Counted from the first letter of the stretch, positions 24,885-32,820 are shown. The stretch: DNA of 64,000 nt from Heyndrickxia acidicola (GCF_001636425.1 NZ_KV440953.1:3716001-3780000); one strand, 5' to 3'. The notes: generated by a model from the letters alone, not told the origin. Numbers and translations are program-made.

Positions 24885-25394
24885 TCAATCCCACCAAGGG
24901 TCCAGCGTAAACCCAGCTTTATCCCGCTTTGGGCCGAGGAGCCTCAAGTGGGCAAAGTAAAAGAGGCACGCCGACGCTCTTTCAAATTGCTGAGTAAAAA
25001 TGTAGCGGGAGCAATTTAATTTAAGCTCCGTCTCATCCTTGAATTTGACAAAGAGCTGGCCGCCCTGCACCATGTACCGTTCAATATGGGCCATAAAGAT
25101 CCATTGGCATTCCATATTATCAGGAGATGCTGTTGGAATGGCACATAGCATTTCCTCCGGGCTGATAATCAACGGCGTCTTCTTGGAATAGCGAAACGCC
25201 TTGCGAACGGCCGCGAGCCTTCCCTGATAGCTGGTGCAGTACCGGATGCAGGCTTCCTCAAGCAGCTGCCTCATGCTCTTCCGGCTATAAAAAATCCCAT
25301 TTTGATCATAAATCTTTGTGCGGAGTTCTGGATGATGAAATTCTGTAATCGCTTTTGTCTTATGGGTGATCGCCCCGTTCTCGATTACATTCAT
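24885..25394 (-). CDS. comK: Competence transcription factor ComK
   Basis: About 169 residues, matching ComK, the master activator of natural competence that binds paired AT-boxes in the DNA minor groove. Family features are NGIFYSRKSMRQLLEEACIR, SYQGRLAAVRKAF, PLIISPEEMLCAIPTASPDN followed by CQWI, and KFKDETELKLNCSRYIFTQQ. It is shorter than B. subtilis ComK (192 aa) at the C-terminus, where MecA/ClpC contacts lie. GGGGGAGG is too close to the first ATG (25403); the ATG at 25394 is spaced better. A sigma-like gene lies divergently upstream. Confidence 0.87.
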   Translation of the reverse strand: MNVIENGAITHKTKAITEFHHPELRTKIYDQNGIFYSRKSMRQLLEEACIRYCTSYQGRLAAVRKAFRYSKKTPLIISPEEMLCAIPTASPDNMECQWIFMAHIERYMVQGGQLFVKFKDETELKLNCSRYIFTQQFERASACLFYFAHLRLLGPKRDKAGFTLDPWWD

Positions 25395-25613
25395 ATTGCT
25401 CATTACCTCCCCCTAATCATATGCCAGCCGCTTTCACCAAATGCCGAGAAAAGGACTTTTGGCTCAACAAGCTAACTAGGGCAATAATACTACAAAATTA
25501 TGGTAATATCTACATATTTTTAAAATTATCAAAAAATTTCCTCAAAAAACCTCAAAAACTGCTAAAATTTCCGTTCCTGCCGCCAAACGTGAAGAATTCA
25601 CCCAGAAACATAC

Positions 25614-25657
25614 AAAATTCCACTTTAACGCCAATCATACTTTTAAAATCGCATTTC
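25614..25657. promoter_or_regulatory. Candidate ComK box pair between comK and the sigma-like gene
   Basis: Two near matches to AAAA-N5-TTTT: AAAATTCCACTTT (25614-25626) and AAAATCGCATTTC (25645-25657), each with one mismatch, separated by 18 bases, one of the spacings reported for B. subtilis ComK sites. They lie about 85-125 bases before the sigma-like gene. In AT-rich DNA such matches can arise by chance. Confidence 0.35.
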
Positions 25658-25739
25658 GACAGCTCTTCTCTAACCGATGTACAGTTAAACCAACCCGGGA
25701 ATACAAGGACAGCGCGCTTTCAGAAAGGTCTGCAAAAGC

Positions 25740-26246
25740 ATGAAAGCCCCATTTTCCGAAATTGCTGAACAATATCAAGAGCTGATTTACCATCTTATCA
25801 ACAAGCTCCATATTTACCGTGACAAGGAGGAGTTTTACCAAACCGGCTTGATTGCCCTCTGGGAAGCCTATGAAAAATTTGATGATCAAAAGGCGGCCTT
25901 TCTCAGCTACGCGTATGCGTTGGTGAGAGGCAGAATGCTCGATCTTTTAAAACAAAAGAAGCGGCTGGAGGAGCGAAACGTGTACCCGGACGAGGAATTT
26001 TGGATGCACAAGGAAAACACCAGTGAGGAAACACCGCTCGAGCTTGATATTCTCCATCTCTATTGCATCGGAATGACGGAAAAACAGGTGAAGTGGACGA
26101 TCCTGACTTTTTACCATGGAATGTCCGTCAAGGAAATTGCCAGTCTCGAACAAGTGACCATTTCAGCGGTGAAAAAATGGAAAAGGCTTGCCCTCGAAAG
26201 GATACGCCAAAACATTGAGCAGAACAGAAGAGACGAGCCCTTTTAA
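25740..26246 (+). CDS. Small sigma-70-like factor next to comK
   Basis: A 168-residue sigma-70-type protein. Region 2 is seen in HLINKLHIYRDKEEFYQTGL, IALWEAYEKFDDQKAAFLSY and VRGRMLDLLKQKKRLEER; region 4 helix-turn-helix in MSVKEIASLEQVTISAVKKW. There is no region 1 or 3, as in ECF and competence-type sigma factors (SigH/ComX of Gram-positives). No anti-sigma gene follows. GAAAGG precedes the ATG. It is divergent from comK with 345 bases between, so a competence link is a reasonable inference. Confidence 0.82.
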   Translation: MKAPFSEIAEQYQELIYHLINKLHIYRDKEEFYQTGLIALWEAYEKFDDQKAAFLSYAYALVRGRMLDLLKQKKRLEERNVYPDEEFWMHKENTSEETPLELDILHLYCIGMTEKQVKWTILTFYHGMSVKEIASLEQVTISAVKKWKRLALERIRQNIEQNRRDEPF

Positions 26247-26437
26247 GTGCGGCAAACATATCCTTAAAATAGCAAACAGGCTTGCGTAAACAGCCGTCGC
26301 AAAACCGCAGATTGAATGGAAAAAGCCCCCATGATCAGAACAGGAAACCAGATTTTTTTCGGAAAATGGGGGACTGCCTTTACCAAATGGCAGAAGATGA
26401 ATACACAGTAATAGAGAGCGTGAAAGGAGGAAAGAGA

Positions 26438-26743
26438 ATGACAGAAGAACCAAAAAGCGCGAAGGACCAAATGAATGAAATTTCCCAGAGCGTGATGAAC
26501 GTCATGGTAGGCAGCATTTTAAAGCGCAATAACGCGAAACTCAACAAAGATATTTCTGACGAAGAAAAAGCGAAGCTTAGGCAAATGGTAGAGGACTTGA
26601 AAAAACAGGTTGAAAGCTTTGTAGAAAACGCAAAGTCAGAGCCAATCACAGTAGAGCCTACAGCAGAAGAACAACCAGAAGAAAAGCCAGCTTCGTCTTC
26701 TAGAAGGAAAAACTGGAGAAGAAGAAACGAGACAGAAAACTAA
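26438..26743 (+). CDS. cotW: CotW-like spore coat protein
   Basis: A 101-residue charged protein with a helical middle (ISDEEKAKLRQMVEDLKKQV, then ESFVENAK), a Glu/Pro-rich stretch and a basic C-terminal tail (SSRRKNWRRRNETEN). That layout, above all the SDEEK-x-x-L-x-x-x-V-x-D-L segment, resembles B. subtilis CotW as I remember it. It lies directly upstream of a CotX-type gene, as CotW does in the cotVWXYZ cluster, where these proteins build the insoluble outer coat and crust. AAAGGAGG lies before the ATG at 26438. The family match is from memory of a short protein, hence moderate confidence. Confidence 0.62.
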   Translation: MTEEPKSAKDQMNEISQSVMNVMVGSILKRNNAKLNKDISDEEKAKLRQMVEDLKKQVESFVENAKSEPITVEPTAEEQPEEKPASSSRRKNWRRRNETEN

Positions 26744-26828
26744 AAAATACGCAAATTTCCTAGTGTGATTGTCCAGACACTTCTTCTAGAATCGCATTTA
26801 ATATAGTATTGAAAGGAGGAAATGAACA

Positions 26829-27278
26829 ATGACAAACAGAATTAACAGCTGGAATGCGTTAGATCCTAGCTCAACTCACCCAATGCAAGCTTTCTGCCAA
26901 GAACAGCCAACAGTTGAACAAGCGGCAGAACAAAAACAGGAAATGGTGCAATCTACTAATGAAAGCATCACAATCAAGAACTCTTGCGACATCCGTGTAG
27001 TCAGCACAGACACAAAAGTAGCTGTGTCCCTTCAAGCTGCTTTACAGGTAGCGATCGCTCTTGTAATCCGTATCTCCATCCTTGATGGTGATGAAGCTGA
27101 CAGAGTTACCCAAGAATTGCTTCAAAGCTCTCAAATCAGCCAATCTACACGCAAAAGCGTCGTCATCGACAACTCTCGCAACGTCACAGTTACAGCTACT
27201 GACACAGATGTTGCAGTTTCCATCCAATTGCTTCTTCAAATCCTTGTCGCATTGCTTATTTCTCTTGAAATTCTGTAA
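26829..27278 (+). CDS. cotX: Spore coat protein CotX
   Basis: A 149-residue protein with two copies of the CotX/CotV domain: about residues 45-90 (SITIKNSCDIRVVSTDTKVA, then VSLQAALQVAIALVI) and about 110-149 (SVVIDNSRNVTVTATDTDVA, then VSIQLLLQILVALLISLEIL). Both end in a long hydrophobic helix. CotX forms part of the insoluble outer coat/crust in Bacillus spores. AAAGGAGG lies 7 bases before the ATG. It is 86 bases from the CotW-like gene and closed by a terminator at 27289. Expression late in the mother cell is expected from the family; I did not find a clear SigK promoter. Confidence 0.88.
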   Translation: MTNRINSWNALDPSSTHPMQAFCQEQPTVEQAAEQKQEMVQSTNESITIKNSCDIRVVSTDTKVAVSLQAALQVAIALVIRISILDGDEADRVTQELLQSSQISQSTRKSVVIDNSRNVTVTATDTDVAVSIQLLLQILVALLISLEIL

Positions 27279-27288
27279 ATTGATTGCA

Positions 27289-27316
27289 AGCTCTCTTCTA
27301 GCAGAAGAGGGCTTTT
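27289..27316 (+). terminator. Intrinsic terminator after cotX
   Basis: AGCTCTCTTCT / AGAAGAGGGCTTTTT hairpin 11 bases after the cotX stop. Confidence 0.82.
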
Positions 27317-27374
27317 TCCTATTTTGCTAGAAGACATACAGGCAAATGGACGAAGTAATTAACCAGCCATCTGT

Positions 27375-27491
27375 TAATCGGGCAAAAGCATAGACTAATC
27401 GGCTAAAAACACCCCTTAATCGGGTAAATACGCAGGCTAATCGGGTAAATTTCTATCGTAATCGGGCAAAACCTTTACTGATTCGGGTAAA
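27375..27491. repeat. Six-copy array of TAATCGGG(T/C)AAA with exact 21-bp period
   Basis: Copies begin at 27375, 27396, 27417, 27438, 27459 and 27480, each exactly 21 bases from the last. A 12-base unit (TAATCGGGCAAA, TAATCGGCTAAA, TAATCGGGTAAA twice, TAATCGGGCAAA, GATTCGGGTAAA) is conserved; the 9 bases between units vary. All six forward and reverse frames tested contain stops, so it is not an obvious peptide repeat. It occupies the spacer between cotX and the Nudix gene. Confidence 0.88.
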
Positions 27492-27585
27492 AGAGGCACA
27501 AAGTCCTATAACACCCATTCAACCAAGCAGGAAATCAGCACGGACTTGCCGAATTCTACCAGAAACAAAAGAGAGGTGCAGATCT

Positions 27586-28026
27586 ATGAACTATATGCGG
27601 ATGCTTCGCCAGTACGTGGGAACAAGTCCAATCATTCTGGCTGGTTCGGCTGTGATTATACTAAATGAAAAAGGGGAAATCCTGCTGCAAAAGAGAGTAG
27701 ACGACGGTCTGTGGGGAATTCCCGGAGGCGGCATGGAGCTAGGGGATTCGTTTGAGGAAACGGCAATAAAAGAGGTAAAAGAAGAAACTGGACTCACCAT
27801 CAAATCGATAAAGCTGTTCAGCCTGTTTTCGGGAAAAGAATACTATCACCGCTATCCACACGGGGATGAATGCTACAATGCCTTAGCCGTGTATATATGT
27901 GATGACTATGAAGGTGAGCTGTACATATCTGATGGCGAAAGCTCAGAGCAGCAATTTTGGAGCCTGCACGACCTTCCTGAGCTATCGTCTATCACGAAAA
28001 AAGTGCTGGCCCGCTATCTGGAATAG
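27586..28026 (+). CDS. Nudix hydrolase
   Basis: A 146-residue Nudix enzyme, expected to hydrolyse a nucleoside diphosphate linked to another moiety. The Nudix box is GMELGDSFEETAIKEVKEET followed by GL, at about residues 50-71; it fits G-x5-E-x7-REU-x-EE-x-G-U except that the usual Arg is Lys (KEV). The N-terminal YVGTSPIILAGSAVIILNEK and the C-terminal HRYPHGDECYNALAVYICD suggest the group near YjhB/ADP-ribose-type enzymes. GAGAGGTG precedes the ATG. The substrate is not known. Confidence 0.86.
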   Translation: MNYMRMLRQYVGTSPIILAGSAVIILNEKGEILLQKRVDDGLWGIPGGGMELGDSFEETAIKEVKEETGLTIKSIKLFSLFSGKEYYHRYPHGDECYNALAVYICDDYEGELYISDGESSEQQFWSLHDLPELSSITKKVLARYLE

Positions 28027-28087
28027 AGCACAGCATACCCGTATGGAAATGTTTCATACATTCTGTTACAATAGCGGTATCAAATCG

Positions 28088-28168
28088 AAGAGGCGATGGA
28101 GTTCGCCGAAACTGCCTGTGGGCTGATGACTCCTACCAGTACTTGAAACTGGTAGGAGTCTGTTTTTT
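28088..28168 (+). promoter_or_regulatory. Fluoride riboswitch (crcB motif) with terminator
   Basis: The aptamer spans about 28088-28135: GGCGATGGAGTTCGCC stem, GAAACTGCC, then GCTGATGACTCCTACC, the conserved crcB/fluoride motif that pairs CTCCTAC-side bases in a pseudoknot. It runs into a terminator whose arms GACTCCTACCAGT and ACTGGTAGGAGTC (about 28128-28160) are followed by TGTTTTTTAT, so fluoride binding would compete with the terminator. Two fluoride-channel genes follow, fully in line with this. Confidence 0.93.
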
Positions 28169-28290
28169 ATCAAGTCTGTTTTCGCAGAGATTCCGTGTGT
28201 TGTCTGTCTTCGTGGCATCTTCTCTTATATTCTTTACACGTTTTCCAATAGAAACAAAAGAGCCTTTACCATAAAAATGAGGTGAATTAT

Positions 28291-28698
28291 ATGGCATACA
28301 TCATCGTAGGAATCTCCGCCATCATCGGTGCCCTTTTGCGGTACTGGATTGGGCTCGCTGTAGGGCAGTGGCAGCATCCCAATTTTCCGGTCGCAACCTT
28401 GATGATTAACTTAATCGGCAGCTTTGCCCTTGCTTGGCTGACCACATTTGTCTTTAAACGAAATCTCATCCACAGCCATTTGGCAGCGGGGCTTGGAACC
28501 GGGCTGATCGGAGCCTTTACGACGTTTTCCACCTTCAGCGTCGAAACGGTGAACCTGATTCATGCGTCCAGATGGGGAGCGGCCATCCTCTACGTCATGC
28601 TCAGTCTGTGGGGCGGCCTTGCCATGAGCTATCTTGGATTTCGTCTCGGCAGCAGAATCTATGGCAAAAACCAATCAGAAGGAGGCAGCCTGAAATGA
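28291..28698 (+). CDS. crcB: Fluoride channel CrcB/FluC, subunit 1
   Basis: A 135-residue four-helix fluoride channel subunit. Signatures are [14 protein letters not shown] (helix 1), [17 protein letters not shown] (helix 2, with the pore Asn), [19 protein letters not shown] (helix 3, the Phe-box and TFST sodium site), and a short C-terminal tail. GAGGTG lies 7 bases before the ATG at 28291. It overlaps the second crcB by 4 bases (ATGA), so the two subunits are co-translated and probably form a heterodimer, as is known for paired crcB genes in Bacillus. It is controlled by the riboswitch upstream. Confidence 0.92.
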   Translation: MAYIIVGISAIIGALLRYWIGLAVGQWQHPNFPVATLMINLIGSFALAWLTTFVFKRNLIHSHLAAGLGTGLIGAFTTFSTFSVETVNLIHASRWGAAILYVMLSLWGGLAMSYLGFRLGSRIYGKNQSEGGSLK

Positions 28699-29057
28699 TT
28701 CTGCATTCTATCTTGGTCGCTGTCGGCGGCTTCTTTGGGGCCATTGCACGTTTTGGAATTAGCAACTGGTTTAAAAAACATCTCCCTGTAAGCTTTCCCA
28801 TTGCAACGCTGCTCATCAATTTAGCAGGTGCTTTTCTGCTCGGTATCATCGTCGGCAAAGGGCTCAGCCAATCCTGGCAGCTCCTGCTCGGCACAGGCTT
28901 CATGGGTGCCTTCACGACGTTTTCCACCTTTAAGCTTGAGAACATCCAGCTGCACGCCGATAAAAAATGGAGCATTTTGGTCTCCTACCTGGTGATCAGC
29001 TACACCTTCGGAATCCTCTTAGCCTTTCTCGGAATGAAACTGGGCGGGCTCCAATGA
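28695..29057 (+). CDS. crcB: Fluoride channel CrcB/FluC, subunit 2
   Basis: A 120-residue paralogue of the preceding gene with the same four helices: [55 protein letters not shown] and a C-terminal membrane segment. The Asn of helix 2 and the TFST motif of helix 3 are both kept. The ATG overlaps the upstream stop; AGAAGGAGG lies inside the end of subunit 1. A terminator shared with the convergent acyltransferase follows at once. Confidence 0.92.
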   Translation: MILHSILVAVGGFFGAIARFGISNWFKKHLPVSFPIATLLINLAGAFLLGIIVGKGLSQSWQLLLGTGFMGAFTTFSTFKLENIQLHADKKWSILVSYLVISYTFGILLAFLGMKLGGLQ

Positions 29058-29088
29058 AAAATGCCATGCAGACGATGCATGGCATTTT
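29058..29088. terminator. Bidirectional intrinsic terminator
   Basis: AAAATGCCATGCA (29058-29070) and TGCATGGCATTTT (29076-29088) form a perfect 13-bp stem with a 5-base loop between the convergent crcB and acyltransferase genes. Confidence 0.9.
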
Positions 29089-29093
29089 ATCAT

Positions 29094-30917
29094 TTATCCG
29101 ACGGTATTTTTTTCCACATAAAAGCTGGCCATCGTGCTGTTGATCAGCTTGGTGAGGGCAAGGGATCCTTTTGTATTTAAATGCACGCCGTCCGGGGTGA
29201 AATAGTCAGGATGGCTGATCGCCACAGCGTGCCAATCAACCAGCGTTACATTCGCCAGCTCGTCGTCAACCTGGCTTAAGGATTTGTTTACGGCTGCCTC
29301 CCAAGGCCTTGGAACCCTGGTATTAACGAGAAAAATGTGAGCGTGATGAAAATCATCGAGCAGCGAATGGATTTGATCCGATGTAAAATATCCATTCGTC
29401 CCGAGCTCAATCACGACAGCGGCATTCGTAGAATTAAAGGAACGATAGTCGTTCGCAAGCTTAAGCGCATCTGAAACCTGACGTCCGACCTTGCCGTCAA
29501 TCGTAATATTGCCGTGTGTTTTCAATAAATCCTTTGTAATGTCCAGCATCACGGAATCCCCCATGGCGAGAATTTTCTCAGGGCCTGCCTGCTTTTTCTC
29601 ATCCCTGCTTTTTCCGTTTTGGGGGACTTCAAGCTTTGTACCTGAATCGTGATTGTCGGCGAGACTATTATGGCTGATGGCAAGCTGCACCGGCTGGTGA
29701 TCCGTTTGGACTTGCGGCCCTTTAAATACGGATGCCGGAATCGCCAGTCCGATGATAAAAAGGAAAAGAACACCTGGAATCAAAAATCTAGTTGTTTTAT
29801 GAACGGAAGCTCCTCCAAAAGAAGCCTGAAGGAATGGCTTGAAGCCTTGTTTTCGAATTGGCAGCTCGATAAGACGGTAGGAGGCTTCGGTAATAAGTAT
29901 GGTTGCGATAATCTGTAAAATCACATGCCACATGACCGGGTTCCCGATTTCACTTACTGGTGTTGTCAGCACAATTATGGGATAATGCCATAGGTAGAAG
30001 CCATAGGATCTTGTTCCAATCCAGCGAAGCGGTTTCCACGAAAATATTTTTCCAAGGAAGCTGCCTGGATGACTGATACAGGACAGGAAGATGGCTGTAT
30101 TGATGCTGAAAAGAAACATGCCGCCTTCATATAAAAACGGTGTGTATTCATTCGTATCTACTAAACTGTAAAGCAGGATGACAAGAGATGCTGTGCCTGC
30201 TGCATCCAGCAGTATTTTTGCCGGGACAGGCAGTTTGTTGGACGTCAGCTGATTTATAGGCCATACCATTGCCAGATAGCCGCCGATCAACAGCTCAAAG
30301 GAGCGAGTGTCCGTGCCATAATAGATTCTGCTCGGGTCTGCTCCCGGGTGGTATAAAATGAACATGCAGACAGCGGAACAAAATGCGCCGCACAGGATGA
30401 TTAAGGCAAAGGCACGTTTTTTGAAAAAAGCAAAGCCTAACAGCAATAAAAAGGGCCAAATTAGATAGAATTGCTCTTCAATGGCCAGAGACCATAAATT
30501 TTTCAACGGTGAAGGTGAACCAAAGCTATCAAAATAGGAGACTTTGTGAAAAATAAACCACCAATTAGAAGTATAGAAGAGAGAAGAGATGGCATCCCCT
30601 TTTAGCAGTGCCAGTAAATGCCGGTTGAACAGCAGGCAAAAGATGACGACCAGGATGATCATGGTATAAGCTGCAGGGAATAAGCGCCGTACGCGTCCCA
30701 TCCAAAAGCGTTTGAGGCTGAGCCTTCCGTTCTGATTGTATTCGTTGAGAAGGATGGATGTAATTAAATATCCTGATAAAACAAAGAACAGGTCGACGCC
30801 TAAAAATCCACCTTGAAGCCAGGTGGGATTAAAGTGATAGGTGATGACGGCGATGACTGCCAAGGCGCGTAATCCGTCTAAACTATGTATGTATCTGTGA
30901 CTCCTTGCTTTCTCCAA
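29094..30917 (-). CDS. OatA-like O-acyltransferase with SGNH domain
   Basis: A 607-residue membrane enzyme expected to O-acetylate peptidoglycan or another surface glycan. The N-terminal 370 residues are an acyltransferase-3 domain with about 10 membrane segments (RYIHSLDGLRALAVIAVITY, GVDLFFVLSGYLI, SLAIEEQFYLIWP). After a linker the extracellular SGNH domain (about 455-600) has ILAMGDSVMLD (Ser), VVIELGTNG (block III) and PDGVHLN (Asp-His), so the catalytic set is intact. TTG start behind AGGAGG. It resembles OatA and Bacillus YrhL. It stands alone. Confidence 0.88.
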   Translation of the reverse strand: MEKARSHRYIHSLDGLRALAVIAVITYHFNPTWLQGGFLGVDLFFVLSGYLITSILLNEYNQNGRLSLKRFWMGRVRRLFPAAYTMIILVVIFCLLFNRHLLALLKGDAISSLFYTSNWWFIFHKVSYFDSFGSPSPLKNLWSLAIEEQFYLIWPFLLLLGFAFFKKRAFALIILCGAFCSAVCMFILYHPGADPSRIYYGTDTRSFELLIGGYLAMVWPINQLTSNKLPVPAKILLDAAGTASLVILLYSLVDTNEYTPFLYEGGMFLFSINTAIFLSCISHPGSFLGKIFSWKPLRWIGTRSYGFYLWHYPIIVLTTPVSEIGNPVMWHVILQIIATILITEASYRLIELPIRKQGFKPFLQASFGGASVHKTTRFLIPGVLFLFIIGLAIPASVFKGPQVQTDHQPVQLAISHNSLADNHDSGTKLEVPQNGKSRDEKKQAGPEKILAMGDSVMLDITKDLLKTHGNITIDGKVGRQVSDALKLANDYRSFNSTNAAVVIELGTNGYFTSDQIHSLLDDFHHAHIFLVNTRVPRPWEAAVNKSLSQVDDELANVTLVDWHAVAISHPDYFTPDGVHLNTKGSLALTKLINSTMASFYVEKNTVG

Positions 30918-31098
30918 AACTAGTAAACCTCCTAAATACTTTCAAACCCATTATTTCAAATTTATTACAATATGTCATTTGTGTTAAGTAACTGTTACAT
31001 TATTACATAAAGTGCATGCCGTGTATATTGTATTTTATTATTTATTTAGTAGAAAGATAGAGAAAAATCTGATAAAAAGAATGGAGGAGTAAGAGCTA

Positions 31099-31575
31099 AT
31101 GGAACTTCAAACGGTGACTGAACAGGATAAACCCATTCTAAAAAACCTTTTGCAATTTTACATTTATGAATTCAGCCAGTTTGTTCCGGATATTAAGCTT
31201 GAGCCCGATGGAACCTACCAGCCTTTTGATCTTCAAAAATATAGGGAGGATCTGCACTCTCATGCCTTTATCATCCGTGAAGAAGGGGAACTGGCCGGAC
31301 TGGCACTGGTAAAGGAGGGAACGAAGGAGGAACCAAGCATCATCGAGCAATTTTTTATCATGCGCAAATTCATGGGAAGGGGCATAGGCAGGGAGGCAGC
31401 CCTTCAGCTGTTTGACCGCTTCCCAGGCAAATGGAAGGTCTGGCAGATTGCGAAAAATGAACCGGCCCGCATCTTTTGGCGAAAGGTGATTTGCGAATAC
31501 ACTCATGGGCATTACAACGAGAGTCCAGGGGAAGAAGGAAGAACAGTGCAGGAGTTTGAGGCAGCGGGGCGGTAA
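31099..31575 (+). CDS. GNAT family N-acetyltransferase
   Basis: A 158-residue GNAT-fold acetyltransferase. The acetyl-CoA loop is IMRKFMGRGIGREAALQLFD (about residues 93-112; R-x-x-G-x-G/A pattern RGIGRE). Preceding strands include FIIREEGELAGLALVKEG; a later Asn/Trp segment reads WQIAKNEPARIFWRK. GGAGGAG precedes the ATG. The acceptor substrate is unknown. It sits between the acyltransferase and SGNH genes but is on the opposite strand. Confidence 0.82.
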   Translation: MELQTVTEQDKPILKNLLQFYIYEFSQFVPDIKLEPDGTYQPFDLQKYREDLHSHAFIIREEGELAGLALVKEGTKEEPSIIEQFFIMRKFMGRGIGREAALQLFDRFPGKWKVWQIAKNEPARIFWRKVICEYTHGHYNESPGEEGRTVQEFEAAGR

Positions 31576-31618
31576 AAAACGAAAAAGCCTTTCCGTATAG
31601 AAGGGGAGAGTTTCTTCC

Positions 31619-31744
31619 TCAAACTGACTGGAGTGGAATTAAAAATAAAGCTGGAGCTTTAAAAAACCCCCAGCTCAAAATGCTCTTCAAAAGCTCCTTG
31701 CTAACTAATTCATCAATCGTTTGATTAAATTGTAAAAGATCCAT
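31619..31744 (-). CDS. Possible 41-residue peptide
   Basis: An ATG at 31744 lies behind a perfect AGGAGG with 6-7 bases of spacing and opens MDLLQFNQTIDELVSKELLK, a clear amphipathic helix, then a hydrophobic tail whose DNA coincides with a GC-rich inverted repeat (AGCTGGAG and its partner), possibly a terminator. The binding site is the main argument. No family recognised. Confidence 0.35.
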   Translation of the reverse strand: MDLLQFNQTIDELVSKELLKSILSWGFFKAPALFLIPLQSV

Positions 31745-31805
31745 GCAGCACCTCCTGTTCAAGGTTGAATTCACTGCACTGCCGTGAAACTCCTTCCTTA
31801 GAAAA

Positions 31806-31833
31806 TAAAAAAGCACCCGATAAAAAGGGTGCT
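31806..31833 (-). terminator. Intrinsic terminator of the SGNH gene
   Basis: AGCACCC / GGGTGCT hairpin, T-rich on the minus strand (CTTTTTTATTTTC), 17 bases past the stop of the gene at 31850. Confidence 0.85.
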
Positions 31834-31849
31834 AGTATCCTACATTCAA

Positions 31850-32623
31850 TCAAGGCTGTATGGCCGCAAGCTCCTTTGCCATTACCTTTGACACCATTTG
31901 ATAGCCTGCATCGTTCAGATTCAGCTGGTCTGTGGTATAGGTTTTCAGATTGCTTGTGGTCAGTCCGCTATCTGTAAAGAGATCGATGACAGGGATGGAA
32001 TGCTGCTGGCAGACATCCTTGATTGCCTTGACGTAATCCTCAAGCTTGTAGCCCGCCGAGTTTTTCTTTGGATATTGCGGCTGGCCTTTGACATTTCCTC
32101 TAACTAATGGAGTGAAGAATACGATTTTGGCATTTTTCTGTTTAAGGGCGGAGAGCTTGCTGATGACGAATTGGAGGTCGCCGTAAAATGTCGCTTTGCT
32201 TTTATCATCGCTTAGCTTTCCTAATTCTCTGTTATTGGCGTAATCGTTCGTTCCACCGAACACTGTGATCAGGTCGATATTCTTTAGATTGTCCTTGGTA
32301 ACATGATTCGCCATTGCTTGGATTTGCTCGTTGGCTGACGCATCTGTTTGTACAGATTTCAATTGTAAACTCGTTTTCACTATATTCTGATATTTGTTGC
32401 TGGAGGTAAGACTGTCGCCAATTGCATACCAATTTTTATTTTCCCATGGGGAAGCGGCTGCTTGGGTTTGTTCTTGGTTTTGCTGGTCTTTTTCAACGGA
32501 GATCGTAGCGGCTTCTGCTGTTTGCTGCAATCGATGCTGATAGTGTGAGCGCCCATATACTACAACGAAAAGGGCAGCTACTATTGCGGTAATGAATAGT
32601 GATTTGTTTATTGCTTGTCTCAT
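31850..32623 (-). CDS. SGNH/GDSL-fold secreted protein with altered catalytic dyad
   Basis: A 257-residue protein with an N-terminal membrane anchor (LFITAIVAALFVVVYG) and a polar linker, then an SGNH hydrolase domain outside the cell. YAIGDSLTSS (block I with Ser) and VFGGTNDYA (block III) are clear. Block V, normally D-x-x-H, reads TTDQLNLNDAGYQM: Asp is kept but the His position is Asn. The fold is probably intact, while esterase activity is doubtful. Related in layout to the second SGNH gene at 35507. Confidence 0.82.
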   Translation of the reverse strand: MRQAINKSLFITAIVAALFVVVYGRSHYQHRLQQTAEAATISVEKDQQNQEQTQAAASPWENKNWYAIGDSLTSSNKYQNIVKTSLQLKSVQTDASANEQIQAMANHVTKDNLKNIDLITVFGGTNDYANNRELGKLSDDKSKATFYGDLQFVISKLSALKQKNAKIVFFTPLVRGNVKGQPQYPKKNSAGYKLEDYVKAIKDVCQQHSIPVIDLFTDSGLTTSNLKTYTTDQLNLNDAGYQMVSKVMAKELAAIQP

Positions 32624-32730
32624 CTTCCACCTCGTATGTATTAGAATGTTGGTTCTATTCTACCATCTAATTGGAAATGGAAAAGCAGCTTTCGTTCGTC
32701 AAATTTTGCGTTATAACGAACAAAATGAGA

Positions 32731-32769
32731 AAAAAATCGGCAAAGCCTATAATGCTTTACCGATTTTTT
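32731..32769. terminator. Bidirectional terminator-like hairpin
   Basis: AAAAAATCGGCAAAGC and GCTTTACCGATTTTTT pair with one mismatch; poly-A and poly-T ends flank the stem. It lies downstream of the small minus-strand genes ending at 32821. Confidence 0.8.
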
Positions 32770-32820
32770 GTCTTGCTTTTTTATGGCTCCAGCTTGTCCA
32801 TGCCTGATGTTGCCGCAAAC

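Noticed and set aside
25421-25768. 115-residue plus-strand frame between comK and the sigma-like gene
   Set aside because: It overlaps the sigma gene start and the likely promoter region, is Lys/Asn/Thr-rich as expected by chance in AT-rich DNA, and lacks a binding site.
27375-27491. CRISPR array
   Set aside because: Units of 12 bases with 9-base gaps are far too short for a CRISPR repeat-spacer pattern, and no cas genes are present.
27375-27491. Peptide repeat encoded by the 21-bp period (7 codons)
   Set aside because: All forward frames hit stops in nearly every unit; the best reverse frame still has a stop and no start with a binding site.
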